Of a stretch of 64,000 nucleotides of DNA, positions 56,101-63,815 are shown piece after piece. The stretch's first letter is position 1; each line of letters begins with the position of its first letter. This DNA is from Leguminivora glycinivorella (taxonomy: Eukaryota > Arthropoda > Insecta > Lepidoptera > Tortricidae): assembly GCF_023078275.1 (NCBI RefSeq), contig NC_062980.1, positions 13,720,783 to 13,784,782 of the forward strand. Direction: 5' to 3'. A program made the position numbers and the translations under genes. Below the pieces are notes generated by a model. It was not told the DNA's origin. It made no database searches and worked only from the letters and a program-made list of their open reading frames with translations.

Positions 56101-59100
56101 ACTTATATAAATTCAATACCTGCCTATGCCTATAGTGATCAACCTCCTTGTCATACTGCGATCTATCGCAAAAATGCGTATAATATGTGCATTGCTTTAT
56201 ATAATAACCTTCCTGATGATATGAGGCAAATGGATTATAATAAATTTTCGATAGTGCTGACCAAATGGCTAAATGACAATTGTTTTTATAGTATTAAGGA
56301 ATTTATGGACTTTAAACTGTTACTGTAATTATAATGACTGGACATGTACTAATTTTATAATTATCTTGACTACATTTATTTTATTTTAATTTGCATTGTA
56401 ATTTTATTGTGAATTTGTATTGATTGTAATTGTATTAATGTATGCTATGGAAATGCTATCGTATTGATAATGTTTTCATGTTTTTATAATTTTTGCATGT
56501 CGTTCACCGACTGAATACTGTCACCTAATGTACCTCAACGTCATGTACCATATGTTAATATTAAGTATTCTAGCAAATAAACTATTCTGATTCTGATTCT
56601 GATTCTGATTCTGACAATTTATGCGGAAGATTGAGTCTTTTTCAGGCTGGACGAAACTATAGTAGTCCCAAAAAATGCTAAGCTTCGCGATTTGTGTGCA
56701 CGATATCGAAATATATAATTTCCGTTGGCATAATATTATGTTGAGATGAACTTTTAATAACAAGCTGTAATTTTTCAGCTACGGCGAATTATATCGAGAA
56801 TACGGCCGCTTGCCCTGGGCGGAGCTGGTCCGTCCCACAGCCGAGCTCTGCCGAACGGGCCACCGAGTGACCGAGTACATGGGCCGAATGCTGGGGACCT
56901 ACAGCGACAGGATCAAGGCCCAGCCGTCCATGAGGTGAGACAGTTTTCCCACTGATGAGTTCAACAGCCGAACTCACAACATAGACCCGCTGGTGTACCC
57001 TCAGGCTCAGAGTTGCTGAGACTTCTAGAGCCGCTGGTGCGCCCACAGCCGAACTGTAGAAAGAGACATCGAGTGACCGAGTACATGGACTGTCAAGTCT
57101 AGAAAAAGTCTTTTGAAAATGCATGATTTAAGTAGATTAGCATGGAAAAATAAGCGGAAGATGAGATTTTTTCCATGTAGGTAGGTAAACCGCACTTTTC
57201 GCATGTTTGCTTTGTACTTACATAAGAAAATCTCTAAACTACGTCACGAACGCACAGACAAATGATTGAGAAAAAAAATCGAATACAAAAAATTGGCAAT
57301 TTTAAAATATGACCTTAAATATGTTTCTCTCGCAGCGAATTGTACATCAACCCATCGACGAACGAAGTGTACAAGGAGGGCGACATAATCGCGGAGCCGA
57401 CGCTGGCGCGGACGCTGGACGTGATAGCCGAGGAGGGTCCGGAGGCGATGCACAACGGCTCGCTCACCGCCGCGCTCGTCCGCGATATCGAGCGGTTCGG
57501 CGGCATTATCACAGAGGAGGATATGAGGCAATACAGGTATCAATATCTTCCATTCTTTTGTGTTGGAAGGCGGAGACATATCTTCGATTCGATACGGTGA
57601 CAAAAGACGAACGAACAGAATGGAACGCGACACGACAGGCCTTCATGCAGAATCTGTCGAGGATGACGTCATAGTTACCGACGCTAGCACCGATGCTGGA
57701 CTCCACATGATAGCCGAAAAGGGTCCAGTGGCGATACACAACGGCTCAATCATGGACACACACCAAATACCAAATCGGGGAATTCGGAGCTCTTTATTGT
57801 GCCACATGTTATTGTATGCTATTTATCACGGTCACAGCCGTCACAAGCTAGCTCCAGCCATCTTGGCTCCAAGACCTTGGATAAAATCATCTACCCAGCG
57901 TTTTTGTAGCTTGCCTCTTTTGTCTTTGGCTGTATATTGAGACCTATTAATTTATAAAATGTTCTGTTATAGGGTGGAATGGCAAGAGCCAATATCAGTG
58001 CGGCTGTCCGATCAGCACACGTTATACTCGGTGCCGCTGCCCGGCTCGGGTTCCGTGCTGGCGTTCATCCTCAACATGCTGGCCGGGTGGGTCGGCGGCG
58101 AGGCCGCGCCGCAGGCCTCCGGCCTCTACTACCACCGCGTCATCGAGGCCTTCAAGTACGCGTACGCCAAGCGCACAGGGCTCGGGGACGCTTCACGATC
58201 CGACCTCACGTATTCCGTCACTGAGGTATGAAACGTTTTATTTCTGTAGTTTATCTACATGCTAGCCGTGTGGGTCGGCAGCGAGGCCGCCCTTTGGGCC
58301 TCTGGCCTCTACTACCACCAGCACTACTTCATCTGAGGCCATTATTTAGTGCGTGTGTAAATTTGTAAAGTGTTTGATTGCTGTAGTTCGTCTAAGAACT
58401 CTAAAACATGCTGACCAGCTGCAGTTTATGAGCTGAATGTGAATATCTAAAGATTCTTTTATAAATGACTCCGAACGTGCAACAAAGATTTGTAGAATGT
58501 AGATATCAATAAAACGAACTGGTTTCAGCTGGAACGCAATCTATCCAACGCCGCATGGGCCCGTGCTTTCCGCGACCAAGTGAACGACGACCATACCTTC
58601 AACGACTGGCGACACTATGGTGCGCTGTTCGAAGGCGCCGACGACCACGGCACTGCGCAGATCGTCGTTATAGCTCCTGATGGCAGCGCTGTTTCTGCTA
58701 CCAGCACCATTAACTACATGTAAGTGATTTCAAACTGAAACTGACTGACGACACTCATCATTATCCTCATACTCGTAAGTCGCATCAGCCTTCATCGCTC
58801 ACTGCATCTTCTCACGGTTCTAGTACGCAACTTCTCACGGTCCTGAGCTAGTCTGATCCAGTTGTGACCCGCAATTTTCCGAATGTCATGTCTGCGACCT
58901 GTGACCGGCCACCATTCCATTAACATTTTAGTCCACCTGCCTTCATTCTACCTAGCATTACGTTACATTACATTACAGTGCGCTATTCGAAGGCGCCAAC
59001 GACTGCGATTGAATTAAAGAGTTACATATACCTACCTACCAAACAATGGAGGCATTACAAATTTCAAAATAAAACCTTAAAAAGAAGTTACACCTCAAAT

Positions 59101-59384
59101 ACTCTTCTGTTTTTGTAAATCCTAATGCCTTTCTCATGTACAGTTGGGGCAGCCAACGCCGTTCAACAAGCCTCGGCATAATGCTGAACAACGAGATGGA
59201 CGACTTTGCGATCCCAAACCACGCGTCAGCTTACGGCATGCCGCCGTCCCCTGCCAACATGCTGGCGCCGGGATTACAGCCTCTTAGCTCCATGGTGCCT
59301 AGCATCGTGCTGAACCAGCGGGGCGAAGCTGACTTGGTGCTGGGTGCTGCCGGTGGTACTAAGATCACTACGCAAGTGGCTTTG
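47173..59384 (+). CDS. GGT: Gamma-glutamyltransferase, eight exons, 3' end not in window
   Basis: GGT cleaves the gamma-glutamyl bond of glutathione and its conjugates at the outer cell surface and passes the glutamyl group to water or an acceptor. Eight exons join in continuous phase (14, 165, 252, 156, 201, 253, 191, 241 nt) to give 491 residues. Residues 11-31 form a signal-anchor. The glutamate-binding Arg is in INARERAP (Arg112). The self-cleaving nucleophile Thr is in DDHGTAQ (Thr389). Later motifs are NNEMDDF, PLSSM and GAAGGT. Metazoan GGTs have about 570 residues, so about 80 C-terminal residues lie in an exon not found here. Introns hold SINEs, LINEs and a nested hAT. Exons 2-8 have decayed partial copies beside them. 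Confidence 0.9.
47328..47577 (-). mobile_element. tRNA-derived SINE in GGT intron 1
   Basis: On the minus strand a B box (CCAGGTTCGAATCCCGG) is followed by the body CATTTATTTGTGTGATGAGC and an (ATTT)n tail at about 47330-47356. The A-box half is cut. Confidence 0.7.
48055..48230 (-). CDS. Unrecognised exon-like ORF antisense in GGT intron 1
   Basis: A minus-strand frame of about 58 codons, GC-rich with even codon use and six cysteines (WCGAFGNGCSGQ, CIVNTGHLYELQLFDMHA, CPAPCTPNMSVIQAL). It ends either at a stop (CAG TAA) or at a good donor (ACA/GTAAGT) at the same place. No acceptor is obvious upstream, and the frame runs on antisense through GGT exon 2. I do not recognise the family. It may be an exon of a nested gene or chance. 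Confidence 0.25.
48258..48422 (+). CDS. GGT: GGT exon 2 (membrane anchor)
   Basis: Acceptor TTGTCCCACAG and donor CG/GTGAGT. It encodes the cytoplasmic basic stub CRKPR, the hydrophobic anchor IGVVIAAVVVAALVAVLVV, and the start of the ectodomain (YARAA-like FARAAVAANGHECAAIG). Confidence 0.9.
48541..48640 (+). pseudogene. Echo of GGT exon 2, first
   Basis: It aligns to the second half of exon 2 and continues across the donor (ATCGGACGGTGAGT is kept). It has a 9-base deletion and several substitutions, and lacks the anchor-coding part and an acceptor. Confidence 0.75.
48652..48752 (+). pseudogene. Echo of GGT exon 2, second
   Basis: A more diverged copy of the same part. GGCACGAGTGTGCTGCTATC matches exon 2 with few changes; the donor is lost. 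Confidence 0.65.
48805..49072 (-). mobile_element. tRNA-derived SINE in GGT intron 2
   Basis: Same family as 47328-47577. On the minus strand it has GGCCTAGCGCGTAGTGACC (A box) and CCGGGTTCGGATCCCGG (B box), then a body ending in an AT-rich tail near 48805. Confidence 0.75.
49783..49885 (-). repeat. LINE 3' end in GGT intron 2
   Basis: On the minus strand it reads AAGAGCTTGTAATTAGGCCT, then ATGAATAAAGATATTTTGAA with a (TTTGAA)n tail. Only the terminus remains. Confidence 0.55.
49909..50029 (+). pseudogene. Echo of GGT exon 3 region, partial unit
   Basis: TTGGCCACTGTGTACAACAC onward matches the second half of the units at 50030 and 50254, ending at the acceptor TTTCTGCAG. The first half is missing. 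Confidence 0.65.
50030..50253 (+). pseudogene. Echo of GGT exon 3, upstream unit 1
   Basis: It begins directly after an intact acceptor and copies the first third of exon 3. One inserted T (GCGCAATGTTATGGGC) shifts the frame. A non-exon tail follows, up to the next acceptor. Confidence 0.8.
50254..50476 (+). pseudogene. Echo of GGT exon 3, upstream unit 2
   Basis: A close copy of the exon 3 start with good acceptor TTTCTCCAG. The frame is open through FCEGLGCAQCMGLGGGLLAT, then departs and meets TAATGA. If spliced in, it would truncate the protein before the Arg112 site. Confidence 0.8.
50477..50728 (+). CDS. GGT: GGT exon 3
   Basis: Acceptor TTTCTCCAG and donor GG/GTAAGA. It encodes the conserved SILEKNGSAVDAAIATLFC, the GLGGGFLATVY strand, INARERAP with the substrate-binding Arg, and GGLAIAVPGELRG. 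Confidence 0.9.
50852..51024 (+). repeat. GGGGGCAAAG foldback family, left piece of split copy
   Basis: From CCCCTCACTAGCTCGGAAAC to CCACCTGTGGAAAT. It continues at 55187 beyond the hAT element. Confidence 0.7.
51205..52690 (-). mobile_element. 5'-truncated LINE within the hAT element
   Basis: Minus strand, with the ORF below, a 3' UTR and a tail near 51205-51240 reading AAATATTTTCTATTCTTTCT. Confidence 0.7.
51514..52641 (-). CDS. LINE reverse transcriptase, 5'-truncated
   Basis: 375 codons, intact from LVLLDFSRAFDTINTTLLL, through GVPQGSILGPLLFILYSADI and YHQYADDLQVYIPF (the YADD box), to the C-terminal CWNNLPPPIRNCKSITSFKH. The first RT motifs and the endonuclease are missing. The lineage is Jockey/CR1-like. 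It is more complete than the copy at 9261-10151 and belongs to a different family by sequence. No host function. Confidence 0.85.
   Translation of the reverse strand: MLVLLDFSRAFDTINTTLLLSKMSFYGFDTRSLNWFASYLNGRTQSVELRDVNGSISNSSPLPVLRGVPQGSILGPLLFILYSADIVTNIQHCNYHQYADDLQVYIPFKPNEMLSAVSKLNSDLDQIAQWCKKNNLVLNPSKSKLMVFGSEKLPYNPVQPQVIVSGDVLERVSIARNLGLLMDSKLRFEEHALELAKNCFYRLKVLYRIRDFIDTNLRINLCDTLILSKLSYADAVFGGCMLARTSVLLQRVQNACARFCFSVPSRSHITPFLNCNNLLNMAARRTLHFASLLFGIIRDKQPSYLFEKLKFSEANIRGALRLIATQHSTAAFRGSFRYAATKCWNNLPPPIRNCKSITSFKHNLKQHLLESQLND
52900..54860. repeat. CTATAG-rich degenerate repeat region
   Basis: Motifs such as GCCGCTATAG, ACTACTATAGG, TATAATAGTGTTAG and CTATAGTAG recur throughout about 1.9 kb of the hAT interior, on both strands because CTATAG is palindromic. 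There is no ORF of note. Confidence 0.55.
53097..53480. repeat. Two-copy 199-bp tandem duplication
   Basis: GCTAAAAGGTGTTATTAGGA starts at 53097 and again at 53296. The copies are nearly identical for the first 110 bases and diverge after. Confidence 0.8.
55187..55470 (+). repeat. GGGGGCAAAG foldback family, right piece of split copy
   Basis: It continues from 51024 and ends CCCCCTTGTATAACAAATAA. It carries a small local duplication at about 55375-55400 (GTTCAACTATGTTCTATAG). Confidence 0.7.
55650..55770. mobile_element. 121-bp MITE in GGT intron 3
   Basis: Inverted 17-bp ends, AAGGCCCACTTGCACCA and its near-inverse TGGTGCAAGTGGACCTAA. Confidence 0.7.
56089..56328 (+). CDS. LINE C-terminal fragment
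   Basis: The frame ends LYNNLPDDMRQMDYNKFSIV and YSIKEFMDFKLLL, a typical C-terminal end of insect LINE polymerases. The 3' UTR follows to a (TTCTGA)n tail at about 56575-56615. 5'-truncated and inactive, it lies 160 bp before GGT exon 4. Confidence 0.6.
   Translation: MSLSTYINSIPAYAYSDQPPCHTAIYRKNAYNMCIALYNNLPDDMRQMDYNKFSIVLTKWLNDNCFYSIKEFMDFKLLL
56779..56934 (+). CDS. GGT: GGT exon 4
   Basis: Acceptor TAATTTTTCAG and donor ATGAG/GTGAGA. It encodes YGELYREYGRLPWAELVRP and continues to YSDRIKAQPSM. The RYGRLPW motif of the family is present as EYGRLPW. Confidence 0.9.
56975..57100 (+). pseudogene. Echoes of GGT exon 4
   Basis: The better copy (about 57028-57090) reads GCCCACAGCCGAACTG and GAGTGACCGAGTACATGG, matching exon 4 with indels and a stop. 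A weaker copy precedes it at about 56975-57020. Confidence 0.7.
57336..57536 (+). CDS. GGT: GGT exon 5
   Basis: Acceptor TTTCTCTCGCAG and donor TACAG/GTATCA. It encodes ELYINPSTNEVYKEGDIIAE, then TLDVIAEEGPEAMHNGSLTA and GGIITEEDMRQY, all collinear with GGT large-subunit sequence. Confidence 0.9.
57655..57760 (+). pseudogene. Echo of GGT exon 5
   Basis: ATGATAGCCGAAAAGGGTCC and GCGATACACAACGGCTCAAT match the middle of exon 5, with one 3-base insertion and many substitutions. No splice sites. Confidence 0.75.
57780..57945 (-). repeat. LINE C-terminal remnant in GGT intron 5
   Basis: The minus-strand frame RGKLQKRWVDDFIQGLGAK resembles the end of RTE-like LINE polymerases. Confidence 0.5.
57973..58225 (+). 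CDS. GGT: GGT exon 6
   Basis: Acceptor TTCTGTTATAG and donor GAG/GTATGA. It encodes VEWQEPISVRLSDQHTLYSV, PLPGSGSVLAFILNMLAGW, YYHRVIEAFKYAYAKRTGLG and SDLTYSVTE, matching the PAPxSGxxL and HRxxEAFxxAYAxR family motifs. Confidence 0.95.
58250..58325 (+). pseudogene. Echo of GGT exon 6
   Basis: GTGTGGGTCGGCAGCGAGGC and CTCTGGCCTCTACTACCACC match the middle of exon 6 about 25 bp after its donor. A small deletion near the 3' side and TGA follow. Confidence 0.8.
58529..58719 (+). CDS. GGT: GGT exon 7 (catalytic Thr)
   Basis: Acceptor CTGGTTTCAG and donor AT/GTAAGT. It encodes LERNLSNAAWARAFRDQVND and FEGADDHGTAQIVVIAPDGS. The Thr of HGTA is the expected autoprocessing nucleophile and new N-terminus of the small subunit. 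The next position is Gln where many GGTs have His. It ends SATSTINY. Confidence 0.95.
58790..58935 (-). repeat. LINE C-terminal remnant in GGT intron 7
   Basis: The minus-strand frame DIRKIAGHNWIRLAQDREKL is the usual C-terminal signature of RTE-like LINEs. Confidence 0.6.
58972..59012 (+). pseudogene. Echo of GGT exon 7
   Basis: TGCGCTATTCGAAGGCGCCA matches exon 7 just before the catalytic Thr. About 38 bases remain, 250 bp after the donor. Confidence 0.65.
59144..59384 (+). CDS. GGT: GGT exon 8
   Basis: Acceptor CTCATGTACAG and donor TTG/GTAAGC. It encodes WGSQRRSTSLGIMLNNEMDD, PPSPANMLAPGLQPLSSMVP and VLGAAGGTKITTQVAL, which hold the small-subunit substrate-binding residues. It ends in phase 0. 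Confidence 0.95.
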
Positions 59385-59417
59385 GTAAGCGATGTTTCGG
59401 TTTAGAGGAATACTTCG

Positions 59418-59603
59418 CATTTAGCATGTTGCCATCTCCTGCCAACATGCCAGCGCCGGGACTAGTCCCTTTAGCTCTATGGTGCCTAGCATCGTGCTGA
59501 ACCAGCGTAGCGAAGCTGACTTATTGGTGCTCGGTGCTGCCGGTTGGACTAAGATGACTACGCATGTGGCTTTGGTAAGCGATCTTTTGCTTTAGAGGAA
59601 TAC
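59418..59603 (+). pseudogene. Echo of GGT exon 8, unit 1
   Basis: It copies the last 150 bases of exon 8 plus the donor (CTTTGGTAAGCGAT). One-base changes and an insertion break the frame. Confidence 0.85.
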
Positions 59604-59789
59604 ATCGAATTCAGCATGTTGCCATCTCCTGCCAACATGCTGGCGTCAGGACTACAGTCCCTTTAGCTCCATGGTGCCTATCATCGTGTTGAACCAAAGA
59701 GGACAAGTTGATTTGGTGCTGGGTGCTGCCGGTGGGACTAAGATCACTACGCAAGTGGCTTTGGTAAGCGATCTTTTGCTTTAGAGGAA
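59604..59789 (+). pseudogene. Echo of GGT exon 8, unit 2
   Basis: Same unit, 190 bp later. The 3' half, coding for the GAAGGT motif and the donor, is almost unchanged. The front half carries a frameshift (CAGTCCCTTTAGCTCC). Confidence 0.85.
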
Positions 59790-59960
59790 TACATCGCATT
59801 CAGCATGTTGCCATCTCCTGCCAACATGCTAGCGTCAGGACTACAGTCCCTTTAGCTCCATGGTGTACTTAGTATCGTACAGAACCAGCGGGGCGAAGCT
59901 GACTTGGTGCTGGGTGCTGCCGGTGGGACCAAGATCACTACGCAAGTAGCTTTGGTAATT
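59790..59960 (+). pseudogene. Echo of GGT exon 8, unit 3
   Basis: The last unit, 189 bp later. The donor is changed to TTGGTAATTG and followed by a stop in frame. Confidence 0.85.
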
Positions 59961-61185
59961 GATTGTTAGTTTTAGCGAACTTCCCTAAAACCAACGTGGG
60001 TGAATCCACGTAAAAGTAAAGTGAGTCACGACTTCATTGCGCGTTTATTTGAACTGCAGCTGCAAATTAAAGGATCTATGCATATATCGGGAAAGTAACA
60101 CTTATTTAGAGATAGATTATCACTTGAACTTGCATCGTGAATAAATGGAAGATGCCATAAAATCGTGACGCATGTTACTTTTGCCGCAAATAGACCCACG
60201 TGACCCTCGCTCATGTTCAATGTTGGTTAAGTAAGTATGTTGATCGAAATCTAAAGCTAGACGAAAACAAGCACAAAGAATCTATTTTATTATGTTAGAC
60301 AAAACACTACTTAATTTGAATAGAATGGTTTATGAATAGTTGTAATTTGTGTTATTGTTAAATTGTTATGAATTTAATGCTGCTATTGTATTATGATATA
60401 AGTATGTATCTATTATGTATTCCACGGTGATATATTTACCTATTGTTCTTAATTTACGAAGCAATTAGGTTTCTCTAGTTTATAAAAGTATAAAACACAT
60501 TTGTAATGTTGAATTCTCATTTTCGTTAACCCGGTCACGCGTTCACCTACACGAGATTAGAATGTGTGCTAGTAGACCAGGAAAAATAGCTTGACCTGGA
60601 CATAATTCGATAACCGTAATTTTCTTTTTCTGTCGTATAAAGTATCATTAGTGATAGTTAAAATACAAATTATTAATCAAATTAGGGTTCTGATTCAATT
60701 TAAAAAAAAAAAAAAAACGAACTTTGAATATTTTTTGATTTTATAACTAAAGTATTAAATGTAATCCGGAAAAAGTGCTTGTATTATGTTGTGACACCTG
60801 CATTTCATATAAAAACATCTAATTTTTATAAATAATTCATACAGAACTATCATTTATAAAGAAGGTTTAGTAAGTTACACATTTTCAGGCGTATTTCACT
60901 AGAAAATATTGTTAACCGTAATCCTGCAATTTATTATGAATATAATATTACGTGTGTTGATAAATTATTAAAACTTATACCAATACTTTTGGCGCTTGTT
61001 CAAAATCTTAAATATTGATAATTTTAGGAAAGGAAAAATACCTAACTAAATTGAAAGATGGTAAATTTTGCCGTTAATATATTCTTAGTACTATACGAAA
61101 TCAATTAAACAACAAATATGTAAGATTCATTACTTAATTGATATTTTTCTTACTTGCGCTTTAATATGAACGTTATTACCTGCAG
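59961..61185. other. AT-rich intron-like DNA
   Basis: A poly(A) run lies near 60701-60717. I see no ORF or repeat terminus I can support. Confidence 0.5.
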
Positions 61186-61383
61186 AATAAGGTCGTGCAC
61201 AGAGTAGGTATAGCTAGTATAGTAGTAGCGGGAACGGGCGGCGAGTCGTCAACACGTGTTTCGCTCGTCGATATCAAGGACGCCGCGTTTTCAAAACGCT
61301 TCGATAACAAATATTTCACCGTCCAGTATAAGAGAGCTCCCTTATTACAAGTTAGATTAAGTAGATATACATTTTATTTTTAG
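61186..61383 (+). CDS. Unrecognised exon-like ORF
   Basis: Acceptor-like TTACCTGCAG, then 66 codons in phase 0 (compatible with GGT exon 8), stopping at TAG 61383. The first 45 codons are GC-richer than the surroundings (VVHRVGIASIVVAGTGGESS, TRVSLVDIKDAAFSKRFDN). The last 20 residues probably run into a LINE 3' UTR. It does not resemble the known GGT C-terminus (WFG and PRxHxQL motifs are absent). It may be an alternative end, part of another gene, or chance. Confidence 0.3.
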   Translation, partial: NKVVHRVGIASIVVAGTGGESSTRVSLVDIKDAAFSKRFDNKYFTVQYKRAPLLQVRLSRYTFYF

Positions 61384-61389
61384 TTGTGA

Positions 61390-61692
61390 CATTTAGAGTC
61401 ATTTGCACCTCTAAAGTAATTTTAGACTTTTTTTTTTTGTATTTGTACTTTTTATATTAAAATTTAGTGTAGTTCTTGGTTGTAATTCGACATTTAGAGA
61501 CCTTCTACATCTCTAATTAATTGTATAGAGTTAACTTTAGTTAGAACTTAGAATTAGTATATAATGGTATCAATTGTAATTTCAACTCAATTTTAAATAT
61601 TTTTTTAAATACCTATGTACATGTGACGTGTAAAAGTGCCCCTGTTGGCCTATTTGCTGAATAAATTATTTTGATTTTGATTTTTGATTTTG
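61390..61692 (+). repeat. LINE 3' end
   Basis: It ends TTGGCCTATTTGCTGAATAA then (TTTTGA)n, a frequent moth LINE terminus. Confidence 0.6.
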
Positions 61693-62375
61693 AAGTGACA
61701 AAAGTCATACAAATCAATTAGTCCGATAGGTCACGTTAAACTGGTCAAGTCGTTAGCTCAATAATAGTACCTATCGAGCTTGACGAGATGCTTGGATCAC
61801 AACAACGTAATATGTATGAAAGCTTGCGGCGCTTAAGACTGTATTCTTTCGAGTCGTGTGTAACGTATTTTGGCGAGGCAAATTTGAAGCACAGTGCGTG
61901 TCTGTCTCACTCACTCTTACGGTAAACCTAATGAACTGTTTCACTTTCAGAGGATTTTTGAAGTAATTTGGGTAATGTGACATTGTCGCGGTGAGGTCTT
62001 TCCGGTACAAATTTATCGGTGGATCTTTTCGGATTTGTGGACGATGAGCCGATGCGATGTCGCTTCATTTTGAAGTGTCGACTCTCGCGAGGGAGTTCTT
62101 AGAGGACCGCGAGGAGCGCGTGTGACTGTTGAGTTTTTGAATGATTTGAAGTTTGTGAATGATTTTATTTTGTGTGTATTTGTGTGGGCATGAGGTGTTT
62201 GTGTTGCGAGAGTCAAATCAATGAGTGGTACAAATTTTATTAGGGGGCCTCATGTGTGAGAAACTCAACACTCGAATGCTGCGTAACAATGCGAGCCGAA
62301 ATCGCCTAATCGGAAGTGTCCGACTTGGTATCGACTAATCTATACACGTTGTAACATGAGAAACCAGAAATCAAA
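61693..62375. other. Spacer without recognised gene
   Basis: Mixed composition. Short frames on the minus strand (61771-62010, 62013-62216) have no domain. Confidence 0.4.
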
Positions 62376-62712
62376 ACCTGGTTTCTGGTATCTGGTACCC
62401 GGTAACCGGTATCCGGTATCCTGTATCCTGTATCCGGTATCCGGTAACCGTTATCCGGTATCCGGTAACCGGTATCCGGTAACCGGTATCCGATAATCGG
62501 TAACCGGTATCCGGTAACCGGTATCCGGTAACCGTTAACCGGTGACAGGTCTCCGGTATTCGGTAACCGGTAACCAGTAACCAATGACCGTTAACCGGTA
62601 TCCGGTAAACGGTGACCGGTAACCGGTAGACCGTAACCGGTATCCGGTAAACGGTAGACAGTAACCGGTAACCAGTATCCGATATACGGTATCCGATATC
62701 CGGTTTCCCGTT
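62376..62712. repeat. (GGTAWCC)n palindromic heptamer satellite
   Basis: GGTATCC and GGTAACC heptamers alternate for about 340 bp with point changes. Each unit is its own reverse complement or nearly so. Confidence 0.9.
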
Positions 62713-62895
62713 TCTGGTTTGGTTTTGGTTTTGGTTTTAGTTTTAGTTCTGTTAGTTTAAACAAAAACAAAACTGAAAACGAAAACGGAAACCGAAACGG
62801 GAATGGAAACGAAAACCGAAATCGAAACCGAAACCGACACCGAAACCTACACCAAAACCGACACCGAAACCAAGACCAAAACCGAAACCGAAAAA
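62713..62895. repeat. Inverted (GGTTTT)n and (GAAACC)n arrays
   Basis: GGTTTTGGTTTTGGTTTTAG runs to about 62757, then the complementary style ACCGAAACCGACACCGAAAC runs to 62895. Together they form a rough palindrome centred near 62758. Confidence 0.85.
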
Positions 62896-62905
62896 AATAT
62901 TTAAG

Positions 62906-63512
62906 TTCCTAGAAGTAAAGAGTGACAGAGATAGCACTATAATCATTTAAGTTCCTGGTAGTAAAGAGTGACAGAGATAGCACTCATGTTAGTCAAACTC
63001 GTGGTATGTGCACTTCCCGCACACAGTAAAGAGTGACAGAGATAGCACTATAATCATTTAAGTTCCTGGTAGTAAAGAGTGACAGAGATAGCACTGTAAT
63101 AATAAAATTTATGTTCCTGGTAGTAAAGAGTGACAGAGATAGCACTATCATAATTAAAGTTCCTGGTAGTAAAGAGTGATAGAGATAGCACTCATGTTAG
63201 TCAAACTCGTGGTATGTGCACTTCCCGCACACAGTAAAGAGTGACAGAGATAGCACTATAATAATTTAAGGTCCTGGTAGTAAAGAGTGACAGAGATAGC
63301 ACTATAACAATTTAAGTTCTTGATAGTAAAGAGTGACAGAGAATAGAGATAGCACTATAATAATTTAAGTTCCGGTAGTAAAGAGTGACAGAGATAGCAT
63401 TTTTGTTATTTAAATTTCTGTTAGTAAAGAGTGACAGAGATAGCACTATTGTTATTTAAATTTCTGTTAGTAAAGACGTAAAGAGTGACAGAGATATCAC
63501 TCACGTTGGTCA
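62906..63512. repeat. Minisatellite, about 12 copies
   Basis: The core GTAAAGAGTGACAGAGATAG recurs at 46-65-bp spacing. Two units carry an extra GTGGTATGTGCACTTCCCGC segment, giving a higher-order pattern. Confidence 0.9.
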
Positions 63513-63677
63513 AAGACGTGGTTTATGGACTACTATTTGGACCCCCCAATGTCACGCTTTTTTAATCCTTTAACATGGATTGTCACATTTAGTATGACGT
63601 AATATATGAATGACGCCTAAAGATTGAGAGAGACAGCGATATTGTTCTTCAAATTCGTGGTAGTGAGAACAGGGTGC

Positions 63678-63815
63678 GTAGCCGAATGGCACAAACGCTC
63701 ACGAAACGAAACGCTAGTAGATATCTATCTATCTCTATCGCTCTTGCGTATTGGCGCAACAGAGCCAGACTGCGTTTCGTTTTCGTTTCGCGTCGGAGAA
63801 ATGGCATTCGGCTAC
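63678..63815. mobile_element. 138-bp MITE
   Basis: Inverted GTAGCCGAATGGC/GCATTCGGCTAC ends, with inner inverted GAAACGAAACGC/GCGTTTCGTTTTC. After it, 63816-64000 shows nothing else. Confidence 0.65.

Noticed and set aside
57244..58231. Several long frames on both strands over GGT exons 5 and 6
   Set aside because: Only the frames that join in phase with good splice sites and match GGT motifs were kept.
62306..62584. Periodic frame of GYRIPDT repeats
   Set aside because: Translation of the heptamer satellite, not a gene.
62752..62946. Gly/Phe-rich periodic frame
   Set aside because: Translation of the GAAACC array.
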